Positions 11,201 to 19,535 of a stretch of DNA of 64,000 nt are shown here, in pieces; the first letter of the stretch is position 1, and every line of letters starts with the position of its first letter. The notes below the pieces were generated by a model that was given only the letters and a program-made list of their open reading frames with translations, made no database searches and was not told where the DNA came from. Where the stretch lies: positions 1 to 64,000 of the forward strand of contig DATLJS010000038.1 of NCBI GenBank assembly GCA_035538795.1, in the 5' to 3' direction. The position numbers and the translations under genes were made by a program. Origin of the DNA: JAJZGK01 sp035538795. GTDB taxonomy: Bacteria; Pseudomonadota; Alphaproteobacteria; Rhodospirillales; Magnetospirillaceae.

Positions 11201-11401
11201 CAGCGGCGCGGTGACGGTGGCCGCCATGGTTTCGGGGGCTGCTCCGGGCAGCTTGGCCGAGATCATGATGGTGGGAATGTCGACCCGCGGCAAAGGCGCC
11301 ACGGGCAACAGGTTGAAGGCCACGGCGCCGGTCAGGAACAACCCCAGCCCCAGCAGCAGCACGCCGATTGGTCTTCGCACAAAGAGTTCGGTCAGACTCA
11401 T
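8282..11401 (-). CDS. mdtC: RND efflux pump subunit, MdtC/MuxC-like
   Basis: Inner-membrane proton/drug antiporter of 1039 residues, the normal length for the hydrophobe/amphiphile efflux family. It shows the N-terminal FVRRPIGVLL helix, two large periplasmic loops and twelve predicted membrane segments. The proton-relay aspartate pair lies in VGFVVDDAIVMIENI near residue 400, and a TM11-12 region contains LLMGIVKKNGIMLVDF. The start ATG at 11401 is 6 bases from the end of the preceding RND gene. In E. coli, MdtB and MdtC form a heterotrimer; the tandem arrangement here predicts the same. The gene sits after the MdtB-like subunit and before the outer-membrane factor, as in the Pseudomonas muxABC-opmB operon. 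Substrate unknown. The mdtC symbol follows operon position; the two paralogues are similar enough that it is not certain. Confidence 0.9.
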   Translation of the reverse strand: MSLTELFVRRPIGVLLLGLGLFLTGAVAFNLLPVAPLPRVDIPTIMISAKLPGAAPETMAATVTAPLERRLGEIAGVSEMTSSSSQGSASIIIQFDLSRSVDSAAKDVQAALNASGGDLPADMPNPPTYRKANPADMPIMVLGVTSENLPLSKLYDVSDTILAQSISQLEGVSQVSVGGAVKPAVRIQANPSALAAMGVGLEDLRTAISGANANKPKGSLDGLDQGYAIGANDQLTSAADYAPLIVKTTNGAIVRLSDVAKVLPGQENDRQAGWADRKKAVLVIIQKQADANIIETVDRINAVLPQLESWLPAGAEVTVVNDRTTTIRASVHDVERTLLITTGLVILVVLFSLGRLTPTVAASVTVPLSLAGTFAAMWLLGYSLNNISLMALTISVGFVVDDAIVMIENIARHVENGDSPLSAAVKGAKEITFTVISISISLVAVFIPLLFMGGVVGRMFREFAVTLTASIMISMLVSITVTPVVYGHLMHLRANKPRKMHLHWGESLMSRAQRTYLNGLSWVMRHQIVMLCVMAGTIAFTIYLYGVVPKGLFPQQDTGLVMGMTEARIDVSFRDLAAKQQKVVEVLLNDPAVERAASFVGSGGPGPSGSNTGRMFITLKPIAERKLSADKVIARLRPKLAAIPGVNVFLMPAQDLFIGGRSPRSQYQFVLSSESLDDLKTWTPKLIDRLRAEPGLVDVTSDQDDATSQETVVVDRDAAARLGLDMTSIDNALQDAFSQRQISTIYTQRNQYHVVLEVSTDLQEEATALQRIYVASSSGAQVPLSAVAHFQIDPMAPSVNHQGQFPASALSFNLLPGTPLSVATEAVQKAALEIGMPASVHTEFAGNAKAFADTTRNQPMLIMAALLAIYIVLGVLYESWLHPVTIISTLPSAGIGALLALLISGTELSIISVIGVILLMGIVKKNGIMLVDFAIEAERKRGISPERAIMEACKHRFRPITMTTLAAVLGAVPLALGTGTGSEMRQPLGISIVGGLLVSQLLTLYTTPVVYLALGRLARWRKARAETRLSTGMHNVQDA

Positions 11402-11407
11402 GACCGC

Positions 11408-14400
11408 TTACTCCGCCGCTTCTTGCGGCAGGGCGTCGGCTCCGGCCTTGCGGCGCAGCCAGGTTTTCAGCCGTTCCATGTAAAGATAGACCACCGGCGT
11501 GGTGTAAAGGGTCAGAAGCTGGCTCAGCAGCAGGCCGCCGACGATGGCGATGCCCAGCGGGCGGCGCAACTCGGACCCCGGACCATGCCCCAGCGCCAGG
11601 GGAATGGCGCCCAGCAGGGCGGCCATGGTGGTCATCATGATGGGTCGGAAACGCAGAATGCAGGCCTGGACGATGGAATCATGGGCCGATTTGCCTTCGT
11701 CGCGCTCGGCGGTCAGGGCGAAGTCGATCATCATGATAGCGTTCTTTTTGACGATGCCCATCAGCAGCACGATGCCGATCAATCCCACCAGCGACAGGTC
11801 GTGCCCGGTCAGGATCAGGGCTAGCAAGGCGCCGACGCCCGCCGACGGCAGGGTCGAGATGATGGTCACCGGATGGATGGTGCTTTCATAGAGCACGCCC
11901 AGCACGATGTAGATCACCACCGTGGCGGCCAGGATCAACCACGGCTCGTCGGCCAGGGACGAGCGGAATTCGGCGGTATCGCCGGAAAAGTCGCCGCGGA
12001 CGCTGGAGGGAACGCCGAGGCTGGCCTTGGCGGCGTCGATGGCGTCGATGGCCTGTCCCAGAGAGGCGCCGCTGGTCAAGTTGAACGACAGCGTGACCGA
12101 GGGGAACTGGGCCTGATGGGTGATGGCCAGTGAAACCGGAGCGCGGCGCACGGTGGCGAAAGCCGACAGCGGCACCAGGGCGTCGGTGGACGAGCGCACA
12201 TACAGGGTCTTCAGGGATTCCGGCCCCAGTTGGAAGCGCGGATCGACCTCCATCACCACATGGTATTGGTTGACCTGACTGTAGATGGTGGAAATCTGCC
12301 GCTGGCCGAAGGCGTCATACAGGATGTCGTCCACGTCCGACGCCGTCACGCCAAGGCGGGAGGCCTTGTCGCGGTCGATGCGGACGTCGGCCTGTATGCC
12401 GTTGTTGTTCTGGTCGGTGGCGACGTCCGTCAATTCCGGCAAGGCTTGCAGCGCCGCCTGAAGTTTGGGGGCCCACTGGGCCAGTTCGTCGCCGTCGACG
12501 TCCATCAGGGTGTACTGGTACTGGGTGCGGCTGGTGCGCGCGCTCAGCTGGATATCCTGACTGGATTGCATGTGGGTGTCGATGCCGGGAACCTGTTCCA
12601 GCTTTTCCGACAGGCGGGCGATGATCTCGTCCGCCGAAGAATTGCGGTTGTTCTTCGGCTTCAGGGCGATGGTCATGTGGCCGGAATTGGCGGTCGGGTT
12701 GACCGTGCCGGCCCCCAGGAACGAGGCCACGGCCGTCACGTCGGGGTCTTGCCCGACGATCTCGGCCACCCGCGCCTGGAGCTTGCTCATGGCCGGGAAG
12801 GAAATGTCCTGGCGGGCGTCGGTGGTGGCAATGATCAGGCTGGTGTCTTCCAGCGGCAGGAAGCCCTTGGGGATCATCAGATACAGCAGCACCGTGCCGA
12901 CCAGCGTGGCGACGGCGACCATCAGGGTCTTGAACTGATGGCGCATGACGATGTGCAGGGTCTGCTCGTAATGGCGCAGCAGCCAGTTGAAGAAGCGGCC
13001 CGACTGGGCTTCCTCATGCCCTTCCTTCAGCATGTGGCCGCACATCATCGGCGTCAGGGTCAGCGATACCACCGCCGAGATGACCACGGCAATGGTCAGG
13101 GTCAGGGCGAATTCGCGGAACAGGCGTCCGACGATACCGCTCATGAACAGCAGGGGAATGAACACGGCCACCAGCGACACGGTCAGCGAGACGACGGTGA
13201 AGCCGATTTCCTTGGCGCCCTTGAAGGCGGCCTGAAGCGGTTTTTCGCCCTTTTCGATGTAGCGGACGATGTTCTCGATCATGACGATGGCGTCGTCGAC
13301 GACGAAACCAGCGGAAATGGTCAGGGCCATCAGCGACAGATTGTCCAGCGAGAAGCCGCAGGCAGCCATGGCGCCGAAGGTCGCCACCAGCGACAGCGGC
13401 AGCGCCACGCCGGGAATGACGGTGGCCCGGCCCGAACGCAGGAACAGGAAGATCACCATGATCACCAGACCGATGGTCAGCGTCAGGGTGAATTCCACGT
13501 CATCGACCGAAGCGCGGATGGTTTCGGTCCGGTCGGCCAGGATCGAGATGGTGATGCCGGTGGGGATGGCTTGGTCCAACTGCGGTAAAAGCTGTTTCAC
13601 CCGGTCCACGGTGGCGACGATGTTCTCGCCCGGCTGGCGCTGGATGTCGACGATGACGGCGGGTTTGCCGTCGTACCAGCCGGCGGTCTTGGTGTTTTCG
13701 ACGCTTTCCGCCACGCCGCCCAGATCCTTGACGCGGACGGCGCCGCTGTTGCGATAGGCGACGATGGCGTTCTCGTAGTCCTTGGCGTCGGTGATCTGGT
13801 CGTTGGCGCCGATGGACAAGGCCTGATGCGGGCCGTCGAAGCTGCCCTTGGACAGGTCGGTGTTGGCCTTGTTCAGGGTGGTGCGGATCTCGTCCAGGGT
13901 CAGGTTGTAGGAAGCCACCCGGTTCGGGTCCAATTGGATGCGGAAAGCCGGCCGCTGGCCGCCCTCGACCAGCACGCGGCCGACGCCGGTCACCTGCGAC
14001 AGCTTTTGAGCCAGCAGGGTGTCGGCGACGTCGTTCAGCTTGGTGATGGGCAGGCTGTCCGAGGTCAGGGCCAGGGTCAGAATCGGCGGATCGGCCGGGT
14101 TGACCTTGGAATAGGTGGGCGGGTAAGGCAGGTTGGTGGGTAGCACGCCCTTGGCGGCGTCGATGGCCGCCTGAACGTCCTCGGAGGCGACGTCGAGATT
14201 TTTCGCCAGATCGAACTGCAAGGTGATGGCGCTGGTGCCGTAAGAGCTGGTCGAGGTCATGCTCTTCAGGCCGGCGATCAGGCCCAACTGGCGTTCCAGC
14301 GGCGTGGTGACCAGCGAGGTCATGGTGTCGGCGCTGGCGCCCGGCAGCTGGGTGGTCACCTGAATGGTGGGAAAGTCCACCTGCGGCAAGGCCGAAACCG

Positions 14401-14500
14401 GCAGCAGGCGGTACCCCAGAATGCCCATCAGGACCAGACCGATCGCCAACAGCCATGTGGCAACGGGCCGCGCGATGAAGGGCGCGGAAATTCCGTTCAT
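11408..14500 (-). CDS. mdtB: RND efflux pump subunit, MdtB/MuxB-like
   Basis: Second RND transporter of 1030 residues. Its N-terminus, PFIARPVATWLLAIGLVLMG, is the usual TM1, and the proton-relay motif AGFVVDDAIVMIENI lies near residue 400. It also carries LLMGIVKKNAIMMIDFAL and the C-terminal QLLTLYTTPVVYLYM. It is a paralogue of the next gene, and short stretches are almost identical even at silent positions. The ATG at 14500 overlaps the stop of the membrane fusion gene in an ATGA junction, so translation is coupled. It is likely to form a mixed trimer with its neighbour in the inner membrane and to dock to the MdtA-like adaptor. There is no BaeSR-like regulator next to the operon, so control is unknown. 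Confidence 0.9.
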   Translation of the reverse strand: MNGISAPFIARPVATWLLAIGLVLMGILGYRLLPVSALPQVDFPTIQVTTQLPGASADTMTSLVTTPLERQLGLIAGLKSMTSTSSYGTSAITLQFDLAKNLDVASEDVQAAIDAAKGVLPTNLPYPPTYSKVNPADPPILTLALTSDSLPITKLNDVADTLLAQKLSQVTGVGRVLVEGGQRPAFRIQLDPNRVASYNLTLDEIRTTLNKANTDLSKGSFDGPHQALSIGANDQITDAKDYENAIVAYRNSGAVRVKDLGGVAESVENTKTAGWYDGKPAVIVDIQRQPGENIVATVDRVKQLLPQLDQAIPTGITISILADRTETIRASVDDVEFTLTLTIGLVIMVIFLFLRSGRATVIPGVALPLSLVATFGAMAACGFSLDNLSLMALTISAGFVVDDAIVMIENIVRYIEKGEKPLQAAFKGAKEIGFTVVSLTVSLVAVFIPLLFMSGIVGRLFREFALTLTIAVVISAVVSLTLTPMMCGHMLKEGHEEAQSGRFFNWLLRHYEQTLHIVMRHQFKTLMVAVATLVGTVLLYLMIPKGFLPLEDTSLIIATTDARQDISFPAMSKLQARVAEIVGQDPDVTAVASFLGAGTVNPTANSGHMTIALKPKNNRNSSADEIIARLSEKLEQVPGIDTHMQSSQDIQLSARTSRTQYQYTLMDVDGDELAQWAPKLQAALQALPELTDVATDQNNNGIQADVRIDRDKASRLGVTASDVDDILYDAFGQRQISTIYSQVNQYHVVMEVDPRFQLGPESLKTLYVRSSTDALVPLSAFATVRRAPVSLAITHQAQFPSVTLSFNLTSGASLGQAIDAIDAAKASLGVPSSVRGDFSGDTAEFRSSLADEPWLILAATVVIYIVLGVLYESTIHPVTIISTLPSAGVGALLALILTGHDLSLVGLIGIVLLMGIVKKNAIMMIDFALTAERDEGKSAHDSIVQACILRFRPIMMTTMAALLGAIPLALGHGPGSELRRPLGIAIVGGLLLSQLLTLYTTPVVYLYMERLKTWLRRKAGADALPQEAAE

Positions 14501-15759
14501 TGTGCCTGCCCATCCTTGCGTTTGCGCTTGTGTTCGGCGTCAGGGGCGGGTGCGTCGGGGGCGGCGGCTCCGGGCGCTGCCGGGGATGCAGCCGGAGCGG
14601 CGGCGGTCTCGCGCAGGCTGACCTTGCTGCCGGCCTTCAGGCGCGACGAGCCGTCGATGACCACGGTTTCGCCGGGCTCGACGCCTTTTTCAAGCAAGGT
14701 TTCGCCGTTTTCGGTCAGCGCTACGGTGACGGCGCGCATTTCGGCGGTCTGATCCTGGCCGACCACATAAACGAAGCTGCCCTGAGGGCCGCGCTGGATG
14801 GCGGTGGCGGGAACCACCAGACCGTCGTGACGGGTGTCCAGTTGCAGGCGGACATTGACGAATCCGCCCGGCCACAGGGACAGATGCTCGTTGGGCAAGG
14901 TGGCCTTCAGCTTGATGGTGCCGGTGGTCTGGTCGATGGCGTTGTCCACCAGCGACACGGTTCCCTGGTCGATCACGGTCTTGCCGTCGGCCTCGGTGGC
15001 CGTTACCGGCAGGGCGCTTTGATGCTGCAATTGCTGGTTGATGGCCCGCAGGTTCTGCTGGGGCAGGGTGAACGTGACGGAAATCGGCTTCAACTGGGCG
15101 ATGCTGACCAGTCCGGTGGTGTCGCTGGAATGGACGATGTTGCCCTTGTCCACCAGCCGCAGGCCGGCGCGTCCGTCGATGGGCGAGGTGATGGTGGTGT
15201 AGCTCAATTGAGCCTTGGCGGTGTCGATGGCGGCGATATCGGACTTCACCGACGCTTCCAGCTGACGGACGGTCGAACGCTGGCTGTCCACGCTTTGCTG
15301 GGTGACGCGGTTGCCCAGGCTGAGATAGCGCTGAAGGTCCAGCTTGGCTTCCTCCAACTGAGCCTGATCCTTGTCGCGGGTGGCCAATGCCTGTTCCAGG
15401 GCGGCCTGATAGGTGCGCGGGTCGATCTGAACCAGAAGATCGCCGGCCTTGACGTCCTGACCTTCTTGGAACGCGACGTTGACCAGTTCGCCGTCGATGC
15501 GCGAATGCACCGTCACCGCGTTATAGGCCACCACCGTGCCCAGCCCTTCCAGATAAACCGGAATGTCCTTGCGGACCACCTGGGCCGTCAGCACCGGAAT
15601 GGCGCGGTTGCCGCCTGGTCCTCCAGGGCCTCCCGGTCCGCCGCCGGGACCGCTTGCCGGGGAGATCAGTCGCCAGGCGACAAGGCCGCCCAGCACCACA
15701 CCGGCAACAGACAACCCCACCAGACCGGGGCGGCGGCGCAACATGGAAACACCTAGCAT
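14497..15759 (-). CDS. mdtA: RND membrane fusion protein, MdtA-like
   Basis: Periplasmic adaptor of the pump, about 420 residues. After a short N-terminus there is one membrane anchor (about residues 13-31), then an unusual glycine/proline linker (GPGGGPGGPGGPGG, about 37-50) and the barrel-sandwich/lipoyl region with the motif SRIDGELVNVAFQEGQDV. An alpha-hairpin (about 100-190), the beta-barrel with ITSPIDGRAGLRLVDKGN, and an Ala/Pro then Lys/Arg-rich tail (about 385-420) follow. It is the first gene of the four-gene operon and lies downstream of an 85-bp gap, so the promoter is probably there. Start choice is uncertain: a second ATG at 15744 has a closer AGGTG. The protein should link the two inner-membrane pumps to the NodT-like channel. 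Confidence 0.92.
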   Translation of the reverse strand: MLGVSMLRRRPGLVGLSVAGVVLGGLVAWRLISPASGPGGGPGGPGGPGGNRAIPVLTAQVVRKDIPVYLEGLGTVVAYNAVTVHSRIDGELVNVAFQEGQDVKAGDLLVQIDPRTYQAALEQALATRDKDQAQLEEAKLDLQRYLSLGNRVTQQSVDSQRSTVRQLEASVKSDIAAIDTAKAQLSYTTITSPIDGRAGLRLVDKGNIVHSSDTTGLVSIAQLKPISVTFTLPQQNLRAINQQLQHQSALPVTATEADGKTVIDQGTVSLVDNAIDQTTGTIKLKATLPNEHLSLWPGGFVNVRLQLDTRHDGLVVPATAIQRGPQGSFVYVVGQDQTAEMRAVTVALTENGETLLEKGVEPGETVVIDGSSRLKAGSKVSLRETAAAPAASPAAPGAAAPDAPAPDAEHKRKRKDGQAQ

Positions 15760-15844
15760 CGTGGATAATCCCTTAGAACGTCAGGCCCGCACTCTAGCCC
15801 GCGAAGATTTCCGGGCAATGAGCGATTTGGTTACAAAGTGTATC

Positions 15845-17215
15845 TCAGATCCAGCCCAGCAGCCGCCACCACAGGTAGTTCAGAGGCAGCAGCAGAACGA
15901 TGCTGACCAAGGCCAGCAGCAGGCACAGTTTCACGGCGCCTTCCATGCGTTCCCCGCCGATCTGCAAGGCGACGATCAACGGCGCCGATTCATAGGGCAG
16001 CACCGGATTGGAAAAGCCCAGCACCTGGCTCATCAGCACCGACGGCAGCGGCAGACCCGAGGCCTCGGCCATCTGTCCGGCCAGGGGGGTGAGCACCGAC
16101 GGTGCGCCGGGCAGGGTGGTGACCATGCTGACGACCGTGCTGATCAGCGACAGGCTGGCGAAATTCATCGCCGGTTGGTTCGGGACCAGCGGGGCGATGT
16201 TCAGAATGGCCTGGGCCATGCGGGCGCCAAGGCCAGATTTGTCCACCAAGGCCCCCAGCGCCATGATCCCGGCGACGTAAAACAGCGAACCGTAATTGAT
16301 CTGCTCGGAAAAAGCCTTGCGGCCCACCAGTCCCAGCTTGGGATGGGGCAGCAACAGGATCACCGCGACCGCCATGCTGATCCAGGCCGGGCTGATGCGG
16401 TGCCAGAAATCGGTGGCCCACAAGGCCAGGGCCGCGGCGATCAGCAGAGCCAGCCAGCGTTCGTCCCGGCTCATGGAGGCCGGGGGCAGGGCCGGCCGGG
16501 GTTTGGGTTGGTCGGGCCACATCCAGACGATCATCGGGATCATCAAGACGGTTTTGAGGAACCCCAGCACCGGAAAATGCAGCAGCAGATAACTGCCGTA
16601 GGTGGGCGACCAATGATACAGGGTTTCGGCGGCGCCGGCGAAAACCACGTTGGGGACGTTGGCGGGCAGCACGGAAAACGTCGGAACGTGGCAGCCGAAG
16701 GCGGCGGCGATTAAAACGCCGGAACGGCCCTTGCTGCCCGGTTCGAAACCGAAGCGGTCGGCCAGCGACATGGCGATGGGCATTAGCAGCACGGCACGGC
16801 CCATGGACGACGGCATGATGAAGCCAAGCGCCACGCCGACCACGGTGACGCCGGTGACGACGCCCCAATAGCCGTCGCCGAAACGCGGAGCCAGCCCTTG
16901 GGCGATGCGCTCTCCCAGACCGGTGCTTTTCACCGCCACGCCGACGACCAGTCCGCCGAAGATCAGCCACAGGGCGGCGGACTCGAAGCCGGTGAAGACC
17001 ACCGACGGCGCCGCGACCTTGAACAGCATGGCCAAGGTGAAGAAGCCCAGAGCGGTGATGTATTCGGGGATGGCCGCCGTGGCGAACAAACCCAACGCCG
17101 CCACGGCCAGGGCCAAGGCGGCGTTCTCGGGTCCGGACAGGGGGCGTATCAGCGCCACCAGCAAAGCGGAACCGACCGCCGCCGCGGCAATGGTTTTGGA
17201 CAGGGACAAGCGCAT
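15845..17215 (-). CDS. SLC13/DASS-family sodium:anion symporter-like transporter
   Basis: Polytopic inner-membrane transporter of 456 residues with about 11-12 hydrophobic segments. It resembles the divalent-anion:sodium symporter family (CitT/SdcS/VcINDY): two halves each contain a hairpin-like region with small residues and prolines, LGFIMPSSMGRAVLLMPIA in the first and TTLPGAPSVLTPLAGQMAE in the second. The family's typical SNT signature is not strictly kept (PSSMGR and PGAPSV occupy the positions), so the substrate could differ from dicarboxylates or sulfate. It stands alone, 85 bp from the efflux operon and 130 bp from the next gene on the same strand. Its start MRLSLSKTIAAAA is clear. 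Substrate is not predictable from the context. Confidence 0.8.
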   Translation of the reverse strand: MRLSLSKTIAAAAVGSALLVALIRPLSGPENAALALAVAALGLFATAAIPEYITALGFFTLAMLFKVAAPSVVFTGFESAALWLIFGGLVVGVAVKSTGLGERIAQGLAPRFGDGYWGVVTGVTVVGVALGFIMPSSMGRAVLLMPIAMSLADRFGFEPGSKGRSGVLIAAAFGCHVPTFSVLPANVPNVVFAGAAETLYHWSPTYGSYLLLHFPVLGFLKTVLMIPMIVWMWPDQPKPRPALPPASMSRDERWLALLIAAALALWATDFWHRISPAWISMAVAVILLLPHPKLGLVGRKAFSEQINYGSLFYVAGIMALGALVDKSGLGARMAQAILNIAPLVPNQPAMNFASLSLISTVVSMVTTLPGAPSVLTPLAGQMAEASGLPLPSVLMSQVLGFSNPVLPYESAPLIVALQIGGERMEGAVKLCLLLALVSIVLLLPLNYLWWRLLGWI

Positions 17216-17345
17216 CAGGAAACCATGTCGGCAGAATGGGTCAAGGGCTTGTACGGCCCAGGTTCGGGGATATTACGAAAAATCTGTCCCATCGGCCAAC
17301 AAACGGAAGCGGCGGCCTTTATTTCAAAGCCGCCGCTCCGGTCGG

Positions 17346-17738
17346 TCACTTGGCCTTGTTCAGGCTTGCCGCCGCTTCCATGGCGGCGGATTTGGCCATG
17401 GAAACATCTGTGGTGGCCAATCCGGCCTTGGCTTTGGCCAGGGCTTCGGTCAGGGGGGCGGCCTTGTCGGGTGCGTCCTTCAGCGCGCCGTCTCCGGCGT
17501 CCTTGCATGGATTTCCAGCCGCGGCGTCGAAATCCATGCCGCCGGGGCCGACGATACAGTTGACCACATGGTGAAGATGCATCTGCACCATCTTGGCGTC
17601 GGCGGCGGCGCCGGCCATTTCGGCATGGGTGGCGGCGGTGGAGATTTCCTTGGCGGCGTCGGCGGCCTGGGCCGGAACGATAAGAGACGGGACGGCGCAG
17701 GCCATCAGGCCCGCCGTCCATAGGGACAGCTTTCTCAT
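17346..17738 (-). CDS. Small exported protein of unknown function
   Basis: About 130 residues from the ATG at 17738, which I prefer because it gives a clean signal peptide (MRKLSLWTAGLMACAVPSLI, cleavage after AQA). The frame continues upstream to 17786 but without signal-like character. The mature part is alanine-rich and helical. It contains a histidine/cysteine segment, MHLHHVVNCIVGPGG, about residues 50-64, with a second Cys in GNPC shortly after, so a disulfide or metal site is possible. I recall similar small periplasmic proteins in alphaproteobacteria but know no function. It lies between the SLC13-like transporter and the LysE exporter on the same strand, with gaps that suggest separate transcription. 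Confidence 0.7.
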   Translation of the reverse strand: MRKLSLWTAGLMACAVPSLIVPAQAADAAKEISTAATHAEMAGAAADAKMVQMHLHHVVNCIVGPGGMDFDAAAGNPCKDAGDGALKDAPDKAAPLTEALAKAKAGLATTDVSMAKSAAMEAAASLNKAK

Positions 17739-17798
17739 GTGTTGTCCTCCCATCGTGACGATCACGATAGAAGGGCAGGTGGGCATTGTTCCGGCTTT

Positions 17799-18428
17799 TT
17801 AAAGATGGGCGATTCCCGCCAGAAGAACGGCGGCGACGACCAGAACGCCGCCGCTGATGCGGTTGATCCAGCTGGTACGGCCCGAACGCTTTAGCCAGGG
17901 CACCAGCCGCCCCGACAGCGTTGCCGACGACATGATCATGCTGAATTCCAGCACGGTGATGGTGGCGATCTCGTATCCGACCTGAGGCAGCAGGGGCCGG
18001 GTCTGGTCGATGAATTGGGGAAGGACGGCGGTGAAGATGACGATGGCCTTGGGATTGGACAGCGACACCGCCAAACCCTGCGAGGCGCGCTTGAGGACGG
18101 TGACGCCGGCTCCTTCCTCGGTCTGGCCGTTCTCAAGGTCCATGGGCGGAGCGGTCAGCGCCTTGTAGCCCAGCCACGCCATATAAGCCGATCCGGCCCA
18201 ACGGACGATGTCGAAGGCCTGGGGCGAGGCTGACAGCACGGCGCCGACGCCGGCAGCCGAGACGCCGATCCACACCCACAGCCCGGCGATCAGGCCGGCG
18301 GCGGTGGCGATGGTGCGCTTCGGCCCGAACAGCATGCCGTGCGACGCCGCCAGCAACATGTTGGGGCCGGGGGTGTAGGACAAAACAAGGAACAGCAGGG
18401 CGAAGGCGGCCCAGGTGTTGAAGCTCAT
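17799..18428 (-). CDS. LysE/RhtB-family amino-acid exporter
   Basis: Inner-membrane exporter of 209 residues with six predicted helices. The N-terminal motif YTPGPNMLLAASHG matches the LysE/RhtB family signature, and the second repeat contains SNPKAIVIFTAVLPQF, also typical. Members export lysine, homoserine, threonine or related metabolites, usually to relieve overload. No LysG/LeuE-type regulator is adjacent, so the substrate is open. The ATG at 18428 is the obvious start. A 9-bp inverted repeat lies just upstream, between this gene and the bestrophin-like gene. Confidence 0.9.
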   Translation of the reverse strand: MSFNTWAAFALLFLVLSYTPGPNMLLAASHGMLFGPKRTIATAAGLIAGLWVWIGVSAAGVGAVLSASPQAFDIVRWAGSAYMAWLGYKALTAPPMDLENGQTEEGAGVTVLKRASQGLAVSLSNPKAIVIFTAVLPQFIDQTRPLLPQVGYEIATITVLEFSMIMSSATLSGRLVPWLKRSGRTSWINRISGGVLVVAAVLLAGIAHL

Positions 18429-18464
18429 GATGGGACACGGACTCTATGGGGTGGCGGTTTTGTC

Positions 18465-18500
18465 ATGACGCGGGCTTCGCGCATTTTCTTGCCGCGTCAT
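18465..18500. repeat. 9-bp perfect inverted repeat spanning a stop codon
   Basis: ATGACGCGG at 18465-18473 is the exact reverse complement of CCGCGTCAT at 18492-18500, with an 18-base loop. The right arm covers the TGA stop of the bestrophin-like gene. No T-run follows on the minus strand, so it is not a standard intrinsic terminator. It may be an mRNA 3'-end stabiliser or a regulator site for the LysE gene. Confidence 0.5.
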
Positions 18501-19420
18501 AACAGGACGTAGTTGGACGGCGCCAGCGGTTTGGGCCGTTCCTCATCGCCCAGGGCGTCGCGGATGGAAATCTCGATGTTGACGGCGATGGCGCGGATGG
18601 GCAGATCGTTGGGAAGACTGCCGAACGGCTCTTCCAATTCGTCGCCCAAGGCGTCGAGACCGAAGAAGGTATAGGCGAAAACCGCGGCGGCGATGGGGGT
18701 CGTCCATCCCAGTACGTCGGCAAAGCCGAACGGCACCAGGAAGCAGAAGATATAAGCCGTTCTCAGCAAAAGCAGCGTGTAGCCGAACGGGACAGGGGTG
18801 TTTCTCAGCCGTTCGCAGGCGGCGAGAACGCCGTTCATATGCCAGAGCGTGCCGTCGAGCAGGCTGAACTCGATCGCCGACAAGGTGTCGTCGGCGCGCA
18901 TCCCGGCCAGGATTTTGCCAAGACAGAGCAGGATGAAGGCCGGCTTGTTGTCGCTGGCCGCGAAAGCGGGGCGCTCTTCCTCGGGAACGAGGGACAGGAT
19001 TTCCGGCGACTGATGGTCGTGCCGCAAATGATCCACCAGAGCGTGGGTGAAGGCGATGGTCAGATGCAGCATCTCGCGGCGTTTGCGGCTGGCCTCCGCG
19101 CCGCGCTCGTCCAAAAGCAGAGACTGTCTGGACAGATCGCGGCAGGTCGCGACCAGTTGCCCCCAATGCTTGCGGGCTTCCCACCAGCGGTCGTAGCAGG
19201 CGCTGTTGCGAAAACCGAGGAAGATCGACAGAGCGACGCCCAGTAAGGCGAACGGCGCGCCGTTGAAGACGGGAACAAGGGACGGCATTTCCCAGTGAGC
19301 CCAGACGACCACGCAGGAAAGCGCCATAACCAGAATGATTTGAGGGTAAATTCTTTGGAGAATCGAGCCGCGAATAGTGAAAATGACCTGAAACAATCCA
19401 GGGCGATCACGAACAATCAT
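18497..19420 (-). CDS. Bestrophin-family (YneE/UPF0187) membrane protein
   Basis: About 307 residues, normal for bacterial bestrophin homologues, which form pentameric chloride or cation channels. Diagnostic parts are the N-terminal RGSILQRIYPQIILV helix, the GVALSIFLGFRNSACYDRWWEARKHWG segment (the conserved neck and RWWEAR motif) and the C-terminal ALGDELEEPFGSLPNDLPI region, which corresponds to the bestrophin calcium-clasp area. The ATG at 19420 is preceded by a 115-bp gap that separates it from the histidine kinase on the same strand and holds a 14-bp palindrome. Ion selectivity and physiological role are unknown. Co-transcription with the kinase is plausible but unproven. Confidence 0.88.
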   Translation of the reverse strand: MIVRDRPGLFQVIFTIRGSILQRIYPQIILVMALSCVVVWAHWEMPSLVPVFNGAPFALLGVALSIFLGFRNSACYDRWWEARKHWGQLVATCRDLSRQSLLLDERGAEASRKRREMLHLTIAFTHALVDHLRHDHQSPEILSLVPEEERPAFAASDNKPAFILLCLGKILAGMRADDTLSAIEFSLLDGTLWHMNGVLAACERLRNTPVPFGYTLLLLRTAYIFCFLVPFGFADVLGWTTPIAAAVFAYTFFGLDALGDELEEPFGSLPNDLPIRAIAVNIEISIRDALGDEERPKPLAPSNYVLL

Positions 19421-19450
19421 AAGTCTATATTTCCCTGCTGGAAGAGAACG

Positions 19451-19495
19451 GTCCCGCCGGACGGCGGACTATACGCGGGTCTCCGATGCATCGGA
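19451..19495. promoter_or_regulatory. Palindromes in front of the bestrophin-like gene
   Basis: TCCGATGCATCGGA at 19482-19495 is a perfect 14-bp palindrome. A second inverted repeat, GTCCCGCCG with CGGCGGAC, lies at 19451-19468. Both are in the 115-bp gap between the kinase stop (19536) and the bestrophin-like start (19420). The 14-mer could be a dimeric regulator site; the other could form a hairpin. No known consensus is matched. Confidence 0.4.
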
Positions 19496-19535
19496 AGATC
19501 AATCCGCTCCGACGATCCCGGCATATTGCCCCGGT

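Noticed and set aside
8756..11824. Open frame of about 1020 codons antisense to the RND genes
   Set aside because: Repetitive His/Gly/Gln text antisense to two clear transporters; shadow of codon bias.
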